Positions 1 to 8,720 are shown, counted from the stretch's first letter. The stretch is DNA of 64,000 bases from Streptococcus merionis DSM 19192 (GCF_000380085.1 NZ_KB904550.1:62001-126000); one strand, 5' to 3'. The notes: generated by a model not told the origin, from the letters alone. Made by a program: numbers and translations.

Positions 1-597
1 GTGCTTGATGCACTGGATAACCTCTCTTTCAGCCGTCAACCCATCTAAATAAGCATTGGTATAGGTGATCACATCTTTTGCTGTTGTACCGTAAGCACGG
101 GTATTGACAATCGTATTGCGCCAGTTTTCTAGAATATCCACACAAGGGTCAAAATTGACATTAACACCGAGAGCTGTCTCCTCACGAGCAGAAACAAGAC
201 CGGCTAGATAAGGCACACGCGTGTCTCGACTGGCCTCTGACTGGGCGCCAGAGGAAATGTAGGTTCCGCCTTTAACAGCGCCGTCACCACCCGAATCACA
301 ATTAGCCGCAACTAGAAGCGGCACTTTGGAATGCTCTTGCAATTCGTTAATCAGTCCTTGTACTTGCTCAGGCGTCCCATTCATATAACGAGCACCACCG
401 ATGTGGTATTTCTTGAGAATTTCTTGATTGCTCAAGTTATTGCCACTAAACATATCTCCGCCAAAGAAGAAGAGATTGACAAAGAGTTGGCCGATCTTTT
501 CCTCATCGCTCAAATCAGCCAGAGTGTCTTCCACCCAAGCGATTTGCGATGGACTAAGATTGTAAGGTTTTTGGGTTAAATCAACTATTTTTGACAT
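1..597 (-). CDS. GH3 glycoside hydrolase, N-terminal part (cut by window edge)
   Basis: This is the first 199 codons of a second GH3 enzyme; the rest lies beyond the left edge. The start is ATG at 597 with AAGGA 5 nt upstream. The N-terminus (PYNLS..., EEKIGQLFVN, KYHIGGARY, VPLLVAAN) follows the neighbouring 594-aa protein (611-2395) segment by segment, so the two are tandem paralogues. No signal peptide or membrane segment is present, so it acts in the cytoplasm. The catalytic KHFPGDG-type loop and nucleophile region are not in the window, so activity cannot be judged. By analogy it is a beta-N-acetylhexosaminidase-like enzyme at the 3' end of the hexuronate operon. The gap to the upstream gene is 13 nt, consistent with co-transcription. 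Confidence 0.85.
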   Translation of the reverse strand, partial: MSKIVDLTQKPYNLSPSQIAWVEDTLADLSDEEKIGQLFVNLFFFGGDMFSGNNLSNQEILKKYHIGGARYMNGTPEQVQGLINELQEHSKVPLLVAANCDSGGDGAVKGGTYISSGAQSEASRDTRVPYLAGLVSAREETALGVNVNFDPCVDILENWRNTIVNTRAYGTTAKDVITYTNAYLDGLTAEREVIQCIKH

Positions 598-610
598 GGT
601 AATTCCTTTC

Positions 611-2395
611 TCAGTGGCTTCGCCAAATGTGAGTATCGATCAAGCCACAGTAAGCATCAACAGGATCAATTCCTTTAAAAGAAGACTCTCCCATCAGCTT
701 CTTAGTCAATTCTTCTAGGGTCTCCCGATTGCCATCATAGGCATTGATATAAGTTCCAACCTGTGGAACATCTGCCAGATGATAAGGCGATTGAACAGAA
801 ACAAAAATGGTTGGCACCTCATGCACATAAAACGGAATGTCTGGTGTTCCTTTTGAAGCTGGCCAAACGATGCGCTGTACTGTTGCACCTGTATTGACAT
901 CTGCAAGGTTGATAATCAGGTCATAATTTTCAGTTAGGCTGGCAATCGATTGTTTCTGAGCGTAGACATTGCGAATCGCTGCAAACTGCTCCTCTGGTGG
1001 CAGTTTTTTGATCTTATCCTCAACGGCTTCCCAGATGCTCACTTCAAAACCTTTTTCTTCAAGAATTTCTTTCAACAAATCCACAGATTTCGGCTTGCCA
1101 TGATTGATCATAGCTCCAAAACCACCTTCGATCCCCTTGATAGGAACTAAGAGAACTCTCTTATAACGCTCAGGTGTTACAGGGAATAGGTCTTTTTGCT
1201 TGTCTTTGACTAAAGTAATCGCCTGATCTGCTACCTCACGGAAAATGGCCTTATTTTCTGGCAAACCAATCTTAGCTAAGGCTTCTTCCTTAGGTGGCAA
1301 AATAGCCGTTTTAGCTTTCTTATGCAGGCCTAACTTAGCCTTCAATCCTAAAGCACGGCGAAGGGCATCATGCAAGCGATCGTCTGAGAGAATCCCCTTT
1401 TGATAACCTTCAAGCATGTAGGCAATGTCCTCGTCTGGATCGTTATAGAAGAGGAATAGATCACAACCCGCTTCAATCGCTGTCGGAACAGCTTCACGGC
1501 GTGACATGATAGAAGTCATTCCCAACATATGAGACGCATCTGTCACCACAAGCCCGTTAAAGCCGAGCTTGCCACGTAATAACCCGTCTAAAAGCGGTTT
1601 TGACAAAGTCGCAGGCAGGATGTCATTATCTGTCACCGTTGGATCAAGCTCTTTTTCGTAAGATGGCAGATGAATGTGTCCTGCCATGATAGACGGCAAA
1701 CCAGCATCAATCAATCCCTTATAAACCTTACCAAAAGACGCGTCCCACTCTTTTGTGGAATAAGAGTTTACCGAAAATGACAAATGCTGATCGCGCTCGT
1801 CCACGCCATCACCTGGGAAATGCTTGGCCGCAGGAAGAATACCAGACTCCTGAATCCCCTCCATGTAGGCCAGACTCATCTCCAGCACACGATCTGCATC
1901 ATCAGACCACGAACGGCTGGAAATAATAGGATTGCGCCAGTTACGATTGAGGTCCACAATCGGTGCAAAGGACCAGTTACAGCCAATGGCTGCGGCTTCA
2001 ACGCCAGACACACGCCCCATCTCGTAGGCGTAACGGCGATTATCAGTTGCACCAATCTTGACTTCCTTACCGACTTCAGTACCGTCTGTACAAGCACCGT
2101 TTCCTCCAGCTTCTGTATTGGCTGCAATCAGTAAAGGAACCTTGCTTTTGGTTTGTAAAATCCAGTTTTGGTCGTAGACCTCTTCTGATGTGCCAGGATT
2201 ATAGCGAACAGCTCCAATATGGTACTTGTCAACCATCTCGGTCAGGTATTCCTCAGTTCGGCTAGCCCCCATATTGACAAAAAGCTGGCCAATTTTTTCT
2301 TCCAGACTCATTGAGGCTAGGGTTTCTTCTACCCAGTTAATTGCCTCATCATCTAGATTATAAGGCATTTTTTTCAAATCAACTAAATGTGTCAT
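611..2395 (-). CDS. GH3 beta-N-acetylhexosaminidase-type glycosidase
   Basis: This is a 594-aa cytoplasmic glycoside hydrolase family 3 protein. KHFPGDG at residues 191-197 is followed by D202 and H204, the Asp-His dyad that marks the NagZ-like beta-N-acetylglucosaminidase branch. The nucleophile is D286 in VVTDASHM. After the TIM barrel (about 20-350) comes a C-terminal alpha/beta domain (about 390-594), as in two-domain GH3 enzymes. The start ATG is preceded by AAGGAGA. It lies downstream of GH79, UxuA and UxaC homologues on the same strand, so a likely job is removal of beta-linked GlcNAc/GalNAc from imported oligosaccharides that also contain glucuronate. A NagZ-like role in wall recycling is the alternative, but the neighbours argue for glycan catabolism. 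The family is clear; the substrate is inferred. Confidence 0.88.
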   Translation of the reverse strand: MTHLVDLKKMPYNLDDEAINWVEETLASMSLEEKIGQLFVNMGASRTEEYLTEMVDKYHIGAVRYNPGTSEEVYDQNWILQTKSKVPLLIAANTEAGGNGACTDGTEVGKEVKIGATDNRRYAYEMGRVSGVEAAAIGCNWSFAPIVDLNRNWRNPIISSRSWSDDADRVLEMSLAYMEGIQESGILPAAKHFPGDGVDERDQHLSFSVNSYSTKEWDASFGKVYKGLIDAGLPSIMAGHIHLPSYEKELDPTVTDNDILPATLSKPLLDGLLRGKLGFNGLVVTDASHMLGMTSIMSRREAVPTAIEAGCDLFLFYNDPDEDIAYMLEGYQKGILSDDRLHDALRRALGLKAKLGLHKKAKTAILPPKEEALAKIGLPENKAIFREVADQAITLVKDKQKDLFPVTPERYKRVLLVPIKGIEGGFGAMINHGKPKSVDLLKEILEEKGFEVSIWEAVEDKIKKLPPEEQFAAIRNVYAQKQSIASLTENYDLIINLADVNTGATVQRIVWPASKGTPDIPFYVHEVPTIFVSVQSPYHLADVPQVGTYINAYDGNRETLEELTKKLMGESSFKGIDPVDAYCGLIDTHIWRSH

Positions 2396-2564
2396 GTCTT
2401 CTCCTTTATTAAGATATAGGTGTTAACAGTCAAAGTCTGCTGTCCTTGACTCAGCTTGATGATGTTTTTGAAAGAATGAGAATAGAAATCAAATTCCCCT
2501 AGACTCTTATCACCAAGCTTAACCTATAACTACACTTGCGTCGTCATGGCTGTCTATCCCACTC

Positions 2565-3350
2565 TCAACGATCTAAATTTTGCCAGAAGAGCTGCTTGTA
2601 CTGGTCTTGGTTATAGTTACCAGCGACAAAAGCATCTGCCTCAACTGCCATTAATTGCTGCCATGAGTGCCCCTCATCTCCAACGATAATCGGATAAAAC
2701 TGGACCTGATTGAGCTCAGCAGCCTGACAATCTCCTGGCGAATCACCAATCATGAGCAACTGATCTGGACTGTCCACCAGACTGAGCAATTCAGCCAAGA
2801 CATCCTCTTTTTTGCCACGGTCTTGACAGTAAAGGTCGGTCACAAAAGGCACGAGACCCTGGTCTTCCCATTCTTCTGCTACTGCTTCGCGATTGGCTGA
2901 GCTGACCACATAAACCGATCCTAGCTGGCTGAGTTTTTCAAGCCCCTCGCGCACATTTGGAAAGGCCAGAGCATCTCCTTGGTAATGCTTGATATGATGA
3001 TTGACATCATTTGACCACGCTAGAGCTTTTTCTAAATCCTCTGAAGGATTGTCACGCAAGGCCTGCTCAAGCGAAGCATTAGACAGGGAAGTAGTTGACT
3101 CTGCCCAATTTACTAAGTGCTCAATATTGGGAACCTTAGCTGCTTGCAAGGCCATCATCAAGCCTGTAAAGCGGTTGACGCCACGCGTGCGAGAATAGAG
3201 GTTTAACGTTTCCCAATCTGTCTGAAAACCTTCCGGATCATCAATCGGAAAATACTTGGCAATCAGCGGGCCAAAAAAGAGTTTGTGTTTATAAGTCATG
3301 GTATCCATGGCACAGCCATCGGAGTCCACGCAAAAGAGAAATGGTTTCAT
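2565..3350 (-). CDS. HAD-superfamily hydrolase in the hexuronate cluster
   Basis: A 261-aa HAD phosphatase. Motif I is DSDG with nucleophile D9 and acid/base D11, motif II is the S150-S151 region (VVSSAN), motif III the K180/K181 pair, and motif IV is IGDSPGD (D203, D207). The helical cap lies between motifs I and II (about 20-125), the C1-cap arrangement of beta-phosphoglucomutase or phosphonatase-like enzymes. ATG at 3350 has AAGGA 5 nt upstream. Its position between the GH79 and GH3 genes suggests dephosphorylation of a sugar phosphate from glycan breakdown, but no substrate can be read from sequence. It is separated from GH79 by 849 nt of repeats, so it may be transcribed separately. Confidence 0.85.
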   Translation of the reverse strand: MKPFLFCVDSDGCAMDTMTYKHKLFFGPLIAKYFPIDDPEGFQTDWETLNLYSRTRGVNRFTGLMMALQAAKVPNIEHLVNWAESTTSLSNASLEQALRDNPSEDLEKALAWSNDVNHHIKHYQGDALAFPNVREGLEKLSQLGSVYVVSSANREAVAEEWEDQGLVPFVTDLYCQDRGKKEDVLAELLSLVDSPDQLLMIGDSPGDCQAAELNQVQFYPIIVGDEGHSWQQLMAVEADAFVAGNYNQDQYKQLFWQNLDR

Positions 3351-3613
3351 ATTATTCCTTATCTAATATCTAACATCTGTCAAATGTTACGTTTTTAATC
3401 ATTGATAATGTCGTTAACCCAGTGAAAACTCCCTAGAGTCAATGACGTGATTTTTATTTTCGTTTTGAGCTAATGAATCGCTTAGAATGCAATCAGAAAA
3501 ATTTCGTTTTTAAGTTCGGACAGAAAAGCTCCATAATCGTTTGAGAATGGCAAACAAGCTCGTTCTCAATTAATCGCAGTTGGAGCTAAAACTGGCCAAG
3601 CAATGTCACATAG

Positions 3614-3828
3614 AGGCTGGACAAGACAACCATGATGGCTTTGCCCTCACCCTCAAAGCATGTAACCGTTGAAGATTACGTATAAAAAGTTCAATCTCAC
3701 CTCTCATCGTTTGCGTAAACATCTCAGCGCAGGGGGTGGGAGTAAGACTTGTTGGCTATGCCAACTTAGTCTTACCCCTGCACAGGTCATTAGGCGCTTT
3801 AGCGCCAATGAACCACTGCTGATTAGGC
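3614..3828. repeat. Repeat C, copy 1
   Basis: This ~215-nt segment matches 36790-37005 over nearly its whole length. Shared landmarks are the 'catgatggct' segment, 'gaagattacgtataaaaa', 'cgtttgcgtaaacatctcag', a GTGGGAGTAAGACT / AGTCTTACCCC inverted repeat, and the perfect palindrome ggcgctttagcgcc. Fragments of the same motif occur near 44150 and 47410-47450. No coding capacity is visible. It looks like a non-autonomous interspersed element. Confidence 0.85.
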
Positions 3829-3896
3829 TCTAATACATGGATAATCCACTTTAGAACCCTACTCAGCGGTTCGCTGTCTCCAATCGTTTGCTTACT

Positions 3897-4009
3897 AACT
3901 GAACACGGCCTAAAATGCTCGGTAAAATGCGTGAGTTTCCTTGAGTCTTCAGACTCATCAGTCACTCCCTTATTTTCCATCGCATTTTTAAACGGCCTTT
4001 GTATCTTAA
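3897..4009. repeat. Repeat A unit (reverse orientation)
   Basis: Read on the minus strand it begins TTAAGATACAAAGGCCGT and ends GGCCGTGTTCAGTT. Between the ends is one long imperfect hairpin with apical stem GAGTCT/AGACTC, outer stem AAAATGC/GCATTTT and an inner GGGAGT/ACTCAC helix. It matches the array at 8274-8630 and the pair at 49690-49875 in layout, with different but pairing stem bases. Confidence 0.85.
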
Positions 4010-4199
4010 AGCTGAACACGGCCTAAAAAGCTAGATGTCAGGGTATACTGTCTTATTACCTAGTCGTCCTGACGGGGTGCGTCGATGAGATTGAGACAAA
4101 GCACATAGTCTCGTTTCATTTGTAGTTTGAACAGTAGTTCTCTGGTTTGTAAAATGCTGATAACTCACCATAGAACTGCTAACTTTGATTATCATAGAT

Positions 4200-5723
4200 T
4201 TATAAAACAAGAAAAGCTATCGTCAAAGGTGGCAGAGTGATCTCTCCTTCAGAGATAGTCTCTGCTGACAGATCAGGGAGCTGATTCTCTGCAGTTAGGG
4301 TCAGAAGTTGGCCATTTAGCTGCATCTCCCTTGCCCTGATGTCCTCGGCAGACAGCTGATAGAGCGCTGCTGATTTCGGGAGAGTGATGACCGTTTCCTC
4401 TGTTTTTGAGTTGTTGATAACCAGATAGACAACACCATCTTTGCCATCTTTACGAGAATGAGCAAAGACATGCGCACCTTCTCGAATGCTCTCACCAGTA
4501 TCATAAACCTGGTTGCCCATGAGCTGGTTCCAAAGCAAAACAGCAAAATAATTTGGTCTAGGATCAAAAACTTCGCGGGCAAGGAAACCATAGTCAGATG
4601 CTGCTAAGGTATTGTGGAAAACAACACCATCTGTCAGTGTCGCAAAGGTTCCAAGCTCATTTAGCGTGCGGAAAACATCCATAAAAGTTGATGCCCAAGT
4701 ATTACCCCCGCCACCAGCATCTCCTGATTCTGTCACCCACATCTCTGCCCCAGGGACATATTGGTCTCTAAGCGAAAGGTAAGTTTGGCAGAATTTTGCT
4801 GCAACCTCTAAATACTCCTCTGACAAAGCCTCGTCAGCTGGCCAGTGGCCATTTGGCAAAACAGAAGCTAAGCGTTCTGATACACCATTATAATAGTGGT
4901 AACTAAACACATCTAAAGGAACCTGCGTTCCATCTAACAAATCTGAACAGTTAGCGACTTCTCCAACGAGCTGTTCAACGCCACCTGTTCCGTTTTCCGT
5001 TGGCTTTCCAAAGACGATATTGTCCCCACCTGTGGTGCTTGGTCCTACTTTCAGACAGTCTGGATAATGCTCATCCAACCATGTGAAAAACAGATCCTGA
5101 TCACGACGGTAGTGTTCAGCCGTATAACCTTTTGGAAAACCAGTCTCTTCCATCATGTTAGGCTCATTTGTGAACTCTGCTGCTGCAATCGGAACACCGT
5201 AGGAAGCACTCAGACCAAAGAGTTTTTCAGCTTCTGCTGGGTGCCAAGGTTCTTCTACACTGTGCAAGCCTGGGCAGTTTGCCAACGATACCATCAATTT
5301 TCCATTAACGGCTTTGACAAAATCCAAAACGCCGAGCCATTGTTCCTTAGTTAAAACGTTCAAATAGCCTTCTGGAGCTTGACCATCTGTTTTTCCATCA
5401 AAGTCATAATAGGTTTTGGTTGCCCAAGTTCCTGACACACGAATCCAAGCTGACCCCAGTGATTTGGCAAGGTAGCGCAATTTAGGATTCGTAAGGTCAA
5501 TCGGGGCATATTCCTGCATCAAATCCTTATACATGGCAGTAATGCCTTCTGAGGTTGGTTCTACGTAGAATTCCTCTGTTCCATCAATTTGCTCTGGTGT
5601 ATAGGCTTTCCAGAAAGTACCGCCTGTCACTTCTGCAAATTCGATATTGTAAGACATCAACCGAGGATTAACCTGACGAAGAAGTTGTAATCCACTAGGA
5701 TTAAGTGTTAAGTGTTGAACCAT
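4200..5723 (-). CDS. GH79-type beta-glucuronidase (heparanase-like clan A)
   Basis: A 507-aa (beta/alpha)8 glycosidase with no signal peptide. AAEFTNEPN puts the acid/base at E187 and the nucleophile at E332 in MWVTESGD, the spacing expected for retaining clan GH-A enzymes of the GH79 (beta-glucuronidase/heparanase) type. A C-terminal beta domain (about 410-507) follows the barrel. ATG at 5723 has AAAGGAG upstream, and a repeat A terminus (CTTAGTAAAGGAG on the coding strand) abuts that ribosome site. It sits downstream of uxaC, uxuA and the mannonate oxidoreductase, so releasing glucuronate from imported saccharides is the natural role. GH39 or another clan A family is possible; GH79 is the best fit from motif and context. 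Confidence 0.75.
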   Translation of the reverse strand: MVQHLTLNPSGLQLLRQVNPRLMSYNIEFAEVTGGTFWKAYTPEQIDGTEEFYVEPTSEGITAMYKDLMQEYAPIDLTNPKLRYLAKSLGSAWIRVSGTWATKTYYDFDGKTDGQAPEGYLNVLTKEQWLGVLDFVKAVNGKLMVSLANCPGLHSVEEPWHPAEAEKLFGLSASYGVPIAAAEFTNEPNMMEETGFPKGYTAEHYRRDQDLFFTWLDEHYPDCLKVGPSTTGGDNIVFGKPTENGTGGVEQLVGEVANCSDLLDGTQVPLDVFSYHYYNGVSERLASVLPNGHWPADEALSEEYLEVAAKFCQTYLSLRDQYVPGAEMWVTESGDAGGGGNTWASTFMDVFRTLNELGTFATLTDGVVFHNTLAASDYGFLAREVFDPRPNYFAVLLWNQLMGNQVYDTGESIREGAHVFAHSRKDGKDGVVYLVINNSKTEETVITLPKSAALYQLSAEDIRAREMQLNGQLLTLTAENQLPDLSAETISEGEITLPPLTIAFLVL

Positions 5724-5732
5724 TTTGTCTCC

Positions 5733-5790
5733 TTTACTAAGATATAAGACTGAGGAAAACGTTGAAACGTCTTAAGGCATTAAGCTTAGT
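5733..5790. repeat. Degenerate repeat A terminus before GH79
   Basis: ACTAAGATATAAGAC at 5736-5750 is the conserved end of repeat A, immediately upstream of the GH79 ribosome binding site. The rest of the unit has decayed. A similar remnant (TTAAGATATAGG, 2409-2420) precedes the GH3 gene at 2395. Confidence 0.55.
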
Positions 5791-5915
5791 TGCTCCTCAA
5801 AGCAGCTAACCAAACGACAATAACTGCTAAGGTATTCACTGGTACGTTAGCGGATAAACCTGTTAATACGCGATCAGAGAAAACCTTAGGTATAGTTTAT
5901 TTGGGTTAGTGACTA

Positions 5916-6755
5916 TCACACCCCAGAATAGGCTGAGAAGCCACCGTCGATCGGAAGCACGACACCATTGACAAAGCTAGCTGACTGTTCATCTGCGAGG
6001 AAGAAGAGACCGCCAATCAGTTCTTCAGCTTCGCCAAAGCGTCCCATAGGTGTGTTAGTCAAAATTTTGTTGGCCCGAGCAGTCGGCTTACCTTCTTCAT
6101 CAAAGAGAAGGCCGCGGTTTTGGTTCGTTACCAAGAATCCTGGCGCAATGGCATTGCAACGAATGCCAACTTTGGAGAAATGCACCGCTAACCACTGGGT
6201 AAAGTTAGAAATGGCTGCCTTAGCACCTGAGTATGCTGGAATCTTTGTCAACGGTGTGAAAGCGTTCATCGATGAGATATTGATAATGTTTGCCCCTTCA
6301 CGACCGGCCATATCCTGCGCAAAAACTTGTGTCGGCAGGAGCGTACCTAGGTAGTTGAGATTAAAGACAAACTCAATCCCTGCTTGATCAAGGTCAAAGA
6401 AAGTCTTTGTCCCTTCTGGTAGGTCAAACTCATGAAATTCATTATCAGTCGTAGCCTTAGGATTGTTCCCACCAGCACCATTGACAAGAATGTCCACAGG
6501 CCCAAAGTCAGTCAATACTGCTTCATGGACTGCCTCTAGATTAGCTTTATCTAAGACATTTGCCTTATAGGCCTTAGCTTTACCACCTTCTGAGGCAATC
6601 TCGTCTGCAAAGACTTGAGCAGCTTCTTGGTTAAGGTCAAGAAGGGCTACTTGAGCACCAGCCTTCGCAAATTCTTTGGCCATATAACCACAGAGTACAC
6701 CCCCTGCTCCTGTTACCACAACGGTTTTACCTTCAAATGAAATCGTTCTTGCCAT
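5916..6755 (-). CDS. SDR-type D-mannonate oxidoreductase (fructuronate reductase)
   Basis: A 279-aa classical short-chain dehydrogenase. The nucleotide-binding glycine motif TGAGGVLCG is at 15-23, NGAGG at 91-95, and the catalytic triad is S160/S161, Y174 and K178 (YSGAK). It matches the YjmF-type mannonate oxidoreductases that replace the UxuB family in many Firmicutes. The reaction is D-fructuronate + NAD(P)H to D-mannonate, the step between UxaC and UxuA. ATG at 6755 has GAGGAAGA upstream. It starts 18 nt after the uxuA stop, so the two are co-transcribed. Substrate assignment rests on operon context plus family resemblance; the SDR family itself is certain. Confidence 0.88.
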   Translation of the reverse strand: MARTISFEGKTVVVTGAGGVLCGYMAKEFAKAGAQVALLDLNQEAAQVFADEIASEGGKAKAYKANVLDKANLEAVHEAVLTDFGPVDILVNGAGGNNPKATTDNEFHEFDLPEGTKTFFDLDQAGIEFVFNLNYLGTLLPTQVFAQDMAGREGANIINISSMNAFTPLTKIPAYSGAKAAISNFTQWLAVHFSKVGIRCNAIAPGFLVTNQNRGLLFDEEGKPTARANKILTNTPMGRFGEAEELIGGLFFLADEQSASFVNGVVLPIDGGFSAYSGV

Positions 6756-6773
6756 TCTGTTCTTCCTCTCTTC

Positions 6774-7868
6774 TTACTTGTTGCCAACCGTTTTGGCACT
6801 GATACCAAAATCTGGTCTTTTACCTGCAGCCCTCATATTAGCTTCATAAAGGCCATTGAAATAAGTCGCTCCTAAAGCGCGATCGTACAATCCGTAACCC
6901 GGTGTCTTCGTTTGATCTCCCCAGATACGGCGCCCATGGTCTGGGCGAAGAGCACCTTTCCAATCATAATCCACCAAGAGCTTGATGACAGCGTTCATGT
7001 CAATGTCTCCAGCTTCTGAGAGATGCGCTGTCTCTTGGAAGCCCCAATCACCTGCTGTTACATTGCGTGTATGCATGAAATTGATTCGATTTCGCTTCAG
7101 CGCATACTCCTGAATAGCTAAAACATCGTTGGCTGGATCAGAAGCGTAAGACCCCACACACATGGTAATTCCATTGTACTCTGAATCATAGAGATCTAGA
7201 AAACGCTCTACAGACTTAAGTCCTGTAATGATTCGCGGCAAGCCAAAAATACCATAAGGTGGGTCATCTGGGTGAATAGCCATTTTAACCCCAGCAGCTT
7301 CTGCTGTTGGCATAATGGCTTTGATAAAGTAGGCTAAATTTTCCCAGAGGTCTTCTTCGCTGATATTTTCCCGATAGTTTTCGATGATAGCCTTCATCTC
7401 TTCTTTAGAATAGGACGAATCCCAGCCTGGCAGATTGAGGTCATCAGCCACTGGATCAACACCAACCAAGTCATCTTTCAAAAAAGCCAGAGAAGTCGTT
7501 CCATCAGGCAAGGGATGCTTAAGGTCTGAACGCGTCCAGTCAAAGACCGGCATAAAGTTATAGCAGACCACTGGAATACCAGCTTTCCCAACATTTTCAA
7601 TTGACGTCTTGTAGTTTTCAATCAAAGCATCGCGATTGGGTTTCCCCTGCTTGATGTCTTCATGCACTGGAATAGACTCAATGACAGTGATTTCTAAACC
7701 AGCATCTTCCACAAGCTGCTTCAACTCTAAAATCTTTTCCAAAGGCCAAGCCTGACCAACAGGCACATCGTAGACCGCAGTCACAATCCCTTGCATGCCT
7801 GGGATAGCCTTGATTTCTTCTAAACTAACAGGATCCTTTTTCCCGTACCAACGAAAGGACATTTTCAT
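6774..7868 (-). CDS. uxuA: Mannonate dehydratase
   Basis: UxuA converts D-mannonate to 2-keto-3-deoxygluconate. The 364-aa protein opens with MKMSFRWYGKKDPV and carries the conserved metal-site segments HPDDPP, MCVGS, FMHTRN and RPDHGR seen across the Mn-dependent TIM-barrel UxuA family. The open frame runs five codons upstream, but AGGAGA lies six bases before the ATG at 7868, so that start is chosen. It lies 40 nt after the unknown 115-aa gene and 18 nt before the oxidoreductase gene. Length is normal for the family (about 350-395 aa). Confidence 0.96.
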   Translation of the reverse strand: MKMSFRWYGKKDPVSLEEIKAIPGMQGIVTAVYDVPVGQAWPLEKILELKQLVEDAGLEITVIESIPVHEDIKQGKPNRDALIENYKTSIENVGKAGIPVVCYNFMPVFDWTRSDLKHPLPDGTTSLAFLKDDLVGVDPVADDLNLPGWDSSYSKEEMKAIIENYRENISEEDLWENLAYFIKAIMPTAEAAGVKMAIHPDDPPYGIFGLPRIITGLKSVERFLDLYDSEYNGITMCVGSYASDPANDVLAIQEYALKRNRINFMHTRNVTAGDWGFQETAHLSEAGDIDMNAVIKLLVDYDWKGALRPDHGRRIWGDQTKTPGYGLYDRALGATYFNGLYEANMRAAGKRPDFGISAKTVGNK

Positions 7869-7908
7869 AATTTCTCTCCTCATACAGCCACTCTCAGCGA
7901 GTGTTTAT

Positions 7909-8256
7909 CTAATCGTCTGATAAACGATATACAGTTACACCTTTACTTTCTAATTGTTTTTTTAAGGAAGCATAGCGAAATTTCAACTCTCCTAGTAGAA
8001 CCTGACCAAAGCCTCGGCAGTCTACCAGAACCGTATAGCCATTGTCTAGTAGCCACTGCTCCCAATCTTCATAAGATTTCTCATAGGCATGCCCCGTTAA
8101 AAGCCAGACCTTTTCACCTTCTAATTGCGACCTATGCCTTTCAATCCAGTCAATAATCTGATCTTGATCATAACTTTTTTCAGCTTGCTTGACATATTCA
8201 TAAAAACCATAAGCCATGGTCACATTAGGATCTTGACTAAAATAAATATTATCCAC
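7909..8256 (-). CDS. Unknown 115-aa protein in the hexuronate operon
   Basis: I do not recognise this protein. It starts with GTG at 8256, supported by AAGGGAGAA about 6 nt upstream. It is small, soluble and acidic, rich in aromatics (about 17 Tyr/Trp/Phe), with a predicted helix-rich N-terminus (1-45) and a mixed second half (GEKVWLLTGHAY, TVLVDCRGFG, GVTVYRLSDD) suggestive of an alternating beta-alpha fold. No catalytic motif, signal peptide or membrane segment is seen. It lies between uxaC (after three repeat A hairpins) and uxuA (40-nt gap), so it is probably expressed with the pathway. An accessory or regulatory role is only a guess. Confidence 0.75.
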   Translation of the reverse strand: MDNIYFSQDPNVTMAYGFYEYVKQAEKSYDQDQIIDWIERHRSQLEGEKVWLLTGHAYEKSYEDWEQWLLDNGYTVLVDCRGFGQVLLGELKFRYASLKKQLESKGVTVYRLSDD

Positions 8257-8273
8257 AACAATTCTCCCTTATT

Positions 8274-8630
8274 TTAAGATACAAAGCCCGTTAAGAAAAG
8301 CGTTGAAAAATGAAAAAATTGACGAAGAGTGCAAACACTCTAGGAAATTTTTGAATTTTATCGAGCTTTTTAGGGCGTGTTCAATTTTAAGATATAAGGC
8401 CGTTTAAACATCCGATGAAAAATGAGAAAACAGACGACAAGTCCCAAGACTTGAGGAAGTTTTCGAATTTTATCGAGGATTTTAGCCCGTGTTCAGTTGA
8501 TTAAGATATGAGGCCGTGTAAAAAGCGACTGAAAAACAGGAAATCTGACAAAGAGTGTCCCCACTCTAGGAAGATTTATCTTTTTTCCGAGCTTTTAGGC
8601 CGAATTCAATTCTAAGATACAAGCCCGTTT
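8274..8630. repeat. Tandem array of three repeat A hairpins
   Basis: Three head-to-tail units begin near 8274, 8387 and 8501, each opening TTAAGATAYRARGCCGT, and a partial fourth opens at 8612. Each folds as one long hairpin. The apical stems differ but pair in each unit: AGAGTG/CACTCT, CAAGTC/GACTTG and AGAGTG/CACTCT. The next helix down also changes in a paired way (GAAAAC/GTTTTC in unit 2 versus AAATCT/AGATTT in unit 3). On the coding strand the array ends TATCTTAA just before the ribosome site of the 115-aa gene. It fills the whole gap between uxaC and that gene. Confidence 0.9.
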
Positions 8631-8720
8631 CCGTCTAATCATATCTAGTTTTTTAGACCAAATTTACCAAAGCACTTGTTCAGAGGCGCTACTTCATTTA
8701 GATGTGACAAAGTGCATCAT

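Larger units (their letters stand above)
3351..4199. other. Gene-free stretch filled with repeats
   Basis: No plausible gene lies here. It holds repeat C (3614-3828), a nearly complete repeat A unit in reverse orientation (3897-4009) and the start of another A-like half unit (about 4012-4040). An 87-codon open frame at 3756-4019 is a by-product of the repeats. The rest (3351-3613 and 4041-4199) shows nothing I can identify. Confidence 0.7.

Noticed and set aside
331..579. 82-codon plus-strand open frame at the left edge
   Set aside because: It is antisense to the GH3 gene that starts at 597, which has a paralogue next door and a proper ribosome site.
3756..4019. 87-codon minus-strand open frame
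   Set aside because: It runs across repeat C and a repeat A unit, has no ribosome site and no recognisable protein features; it is a by-product of the repeats.
5754..5767. cre-like sequence upstream of GH79
   Set aside because: Two mismatches and it lies in a decayed repeat A terminus; no promoter boxes were found at the right distance.
8274..8630. CRISPR array
   Set aside because: The units are ~115-nt hairpins that are contiguous and divergent, without short identical repeats and unique spacers, and no cas genes are present.
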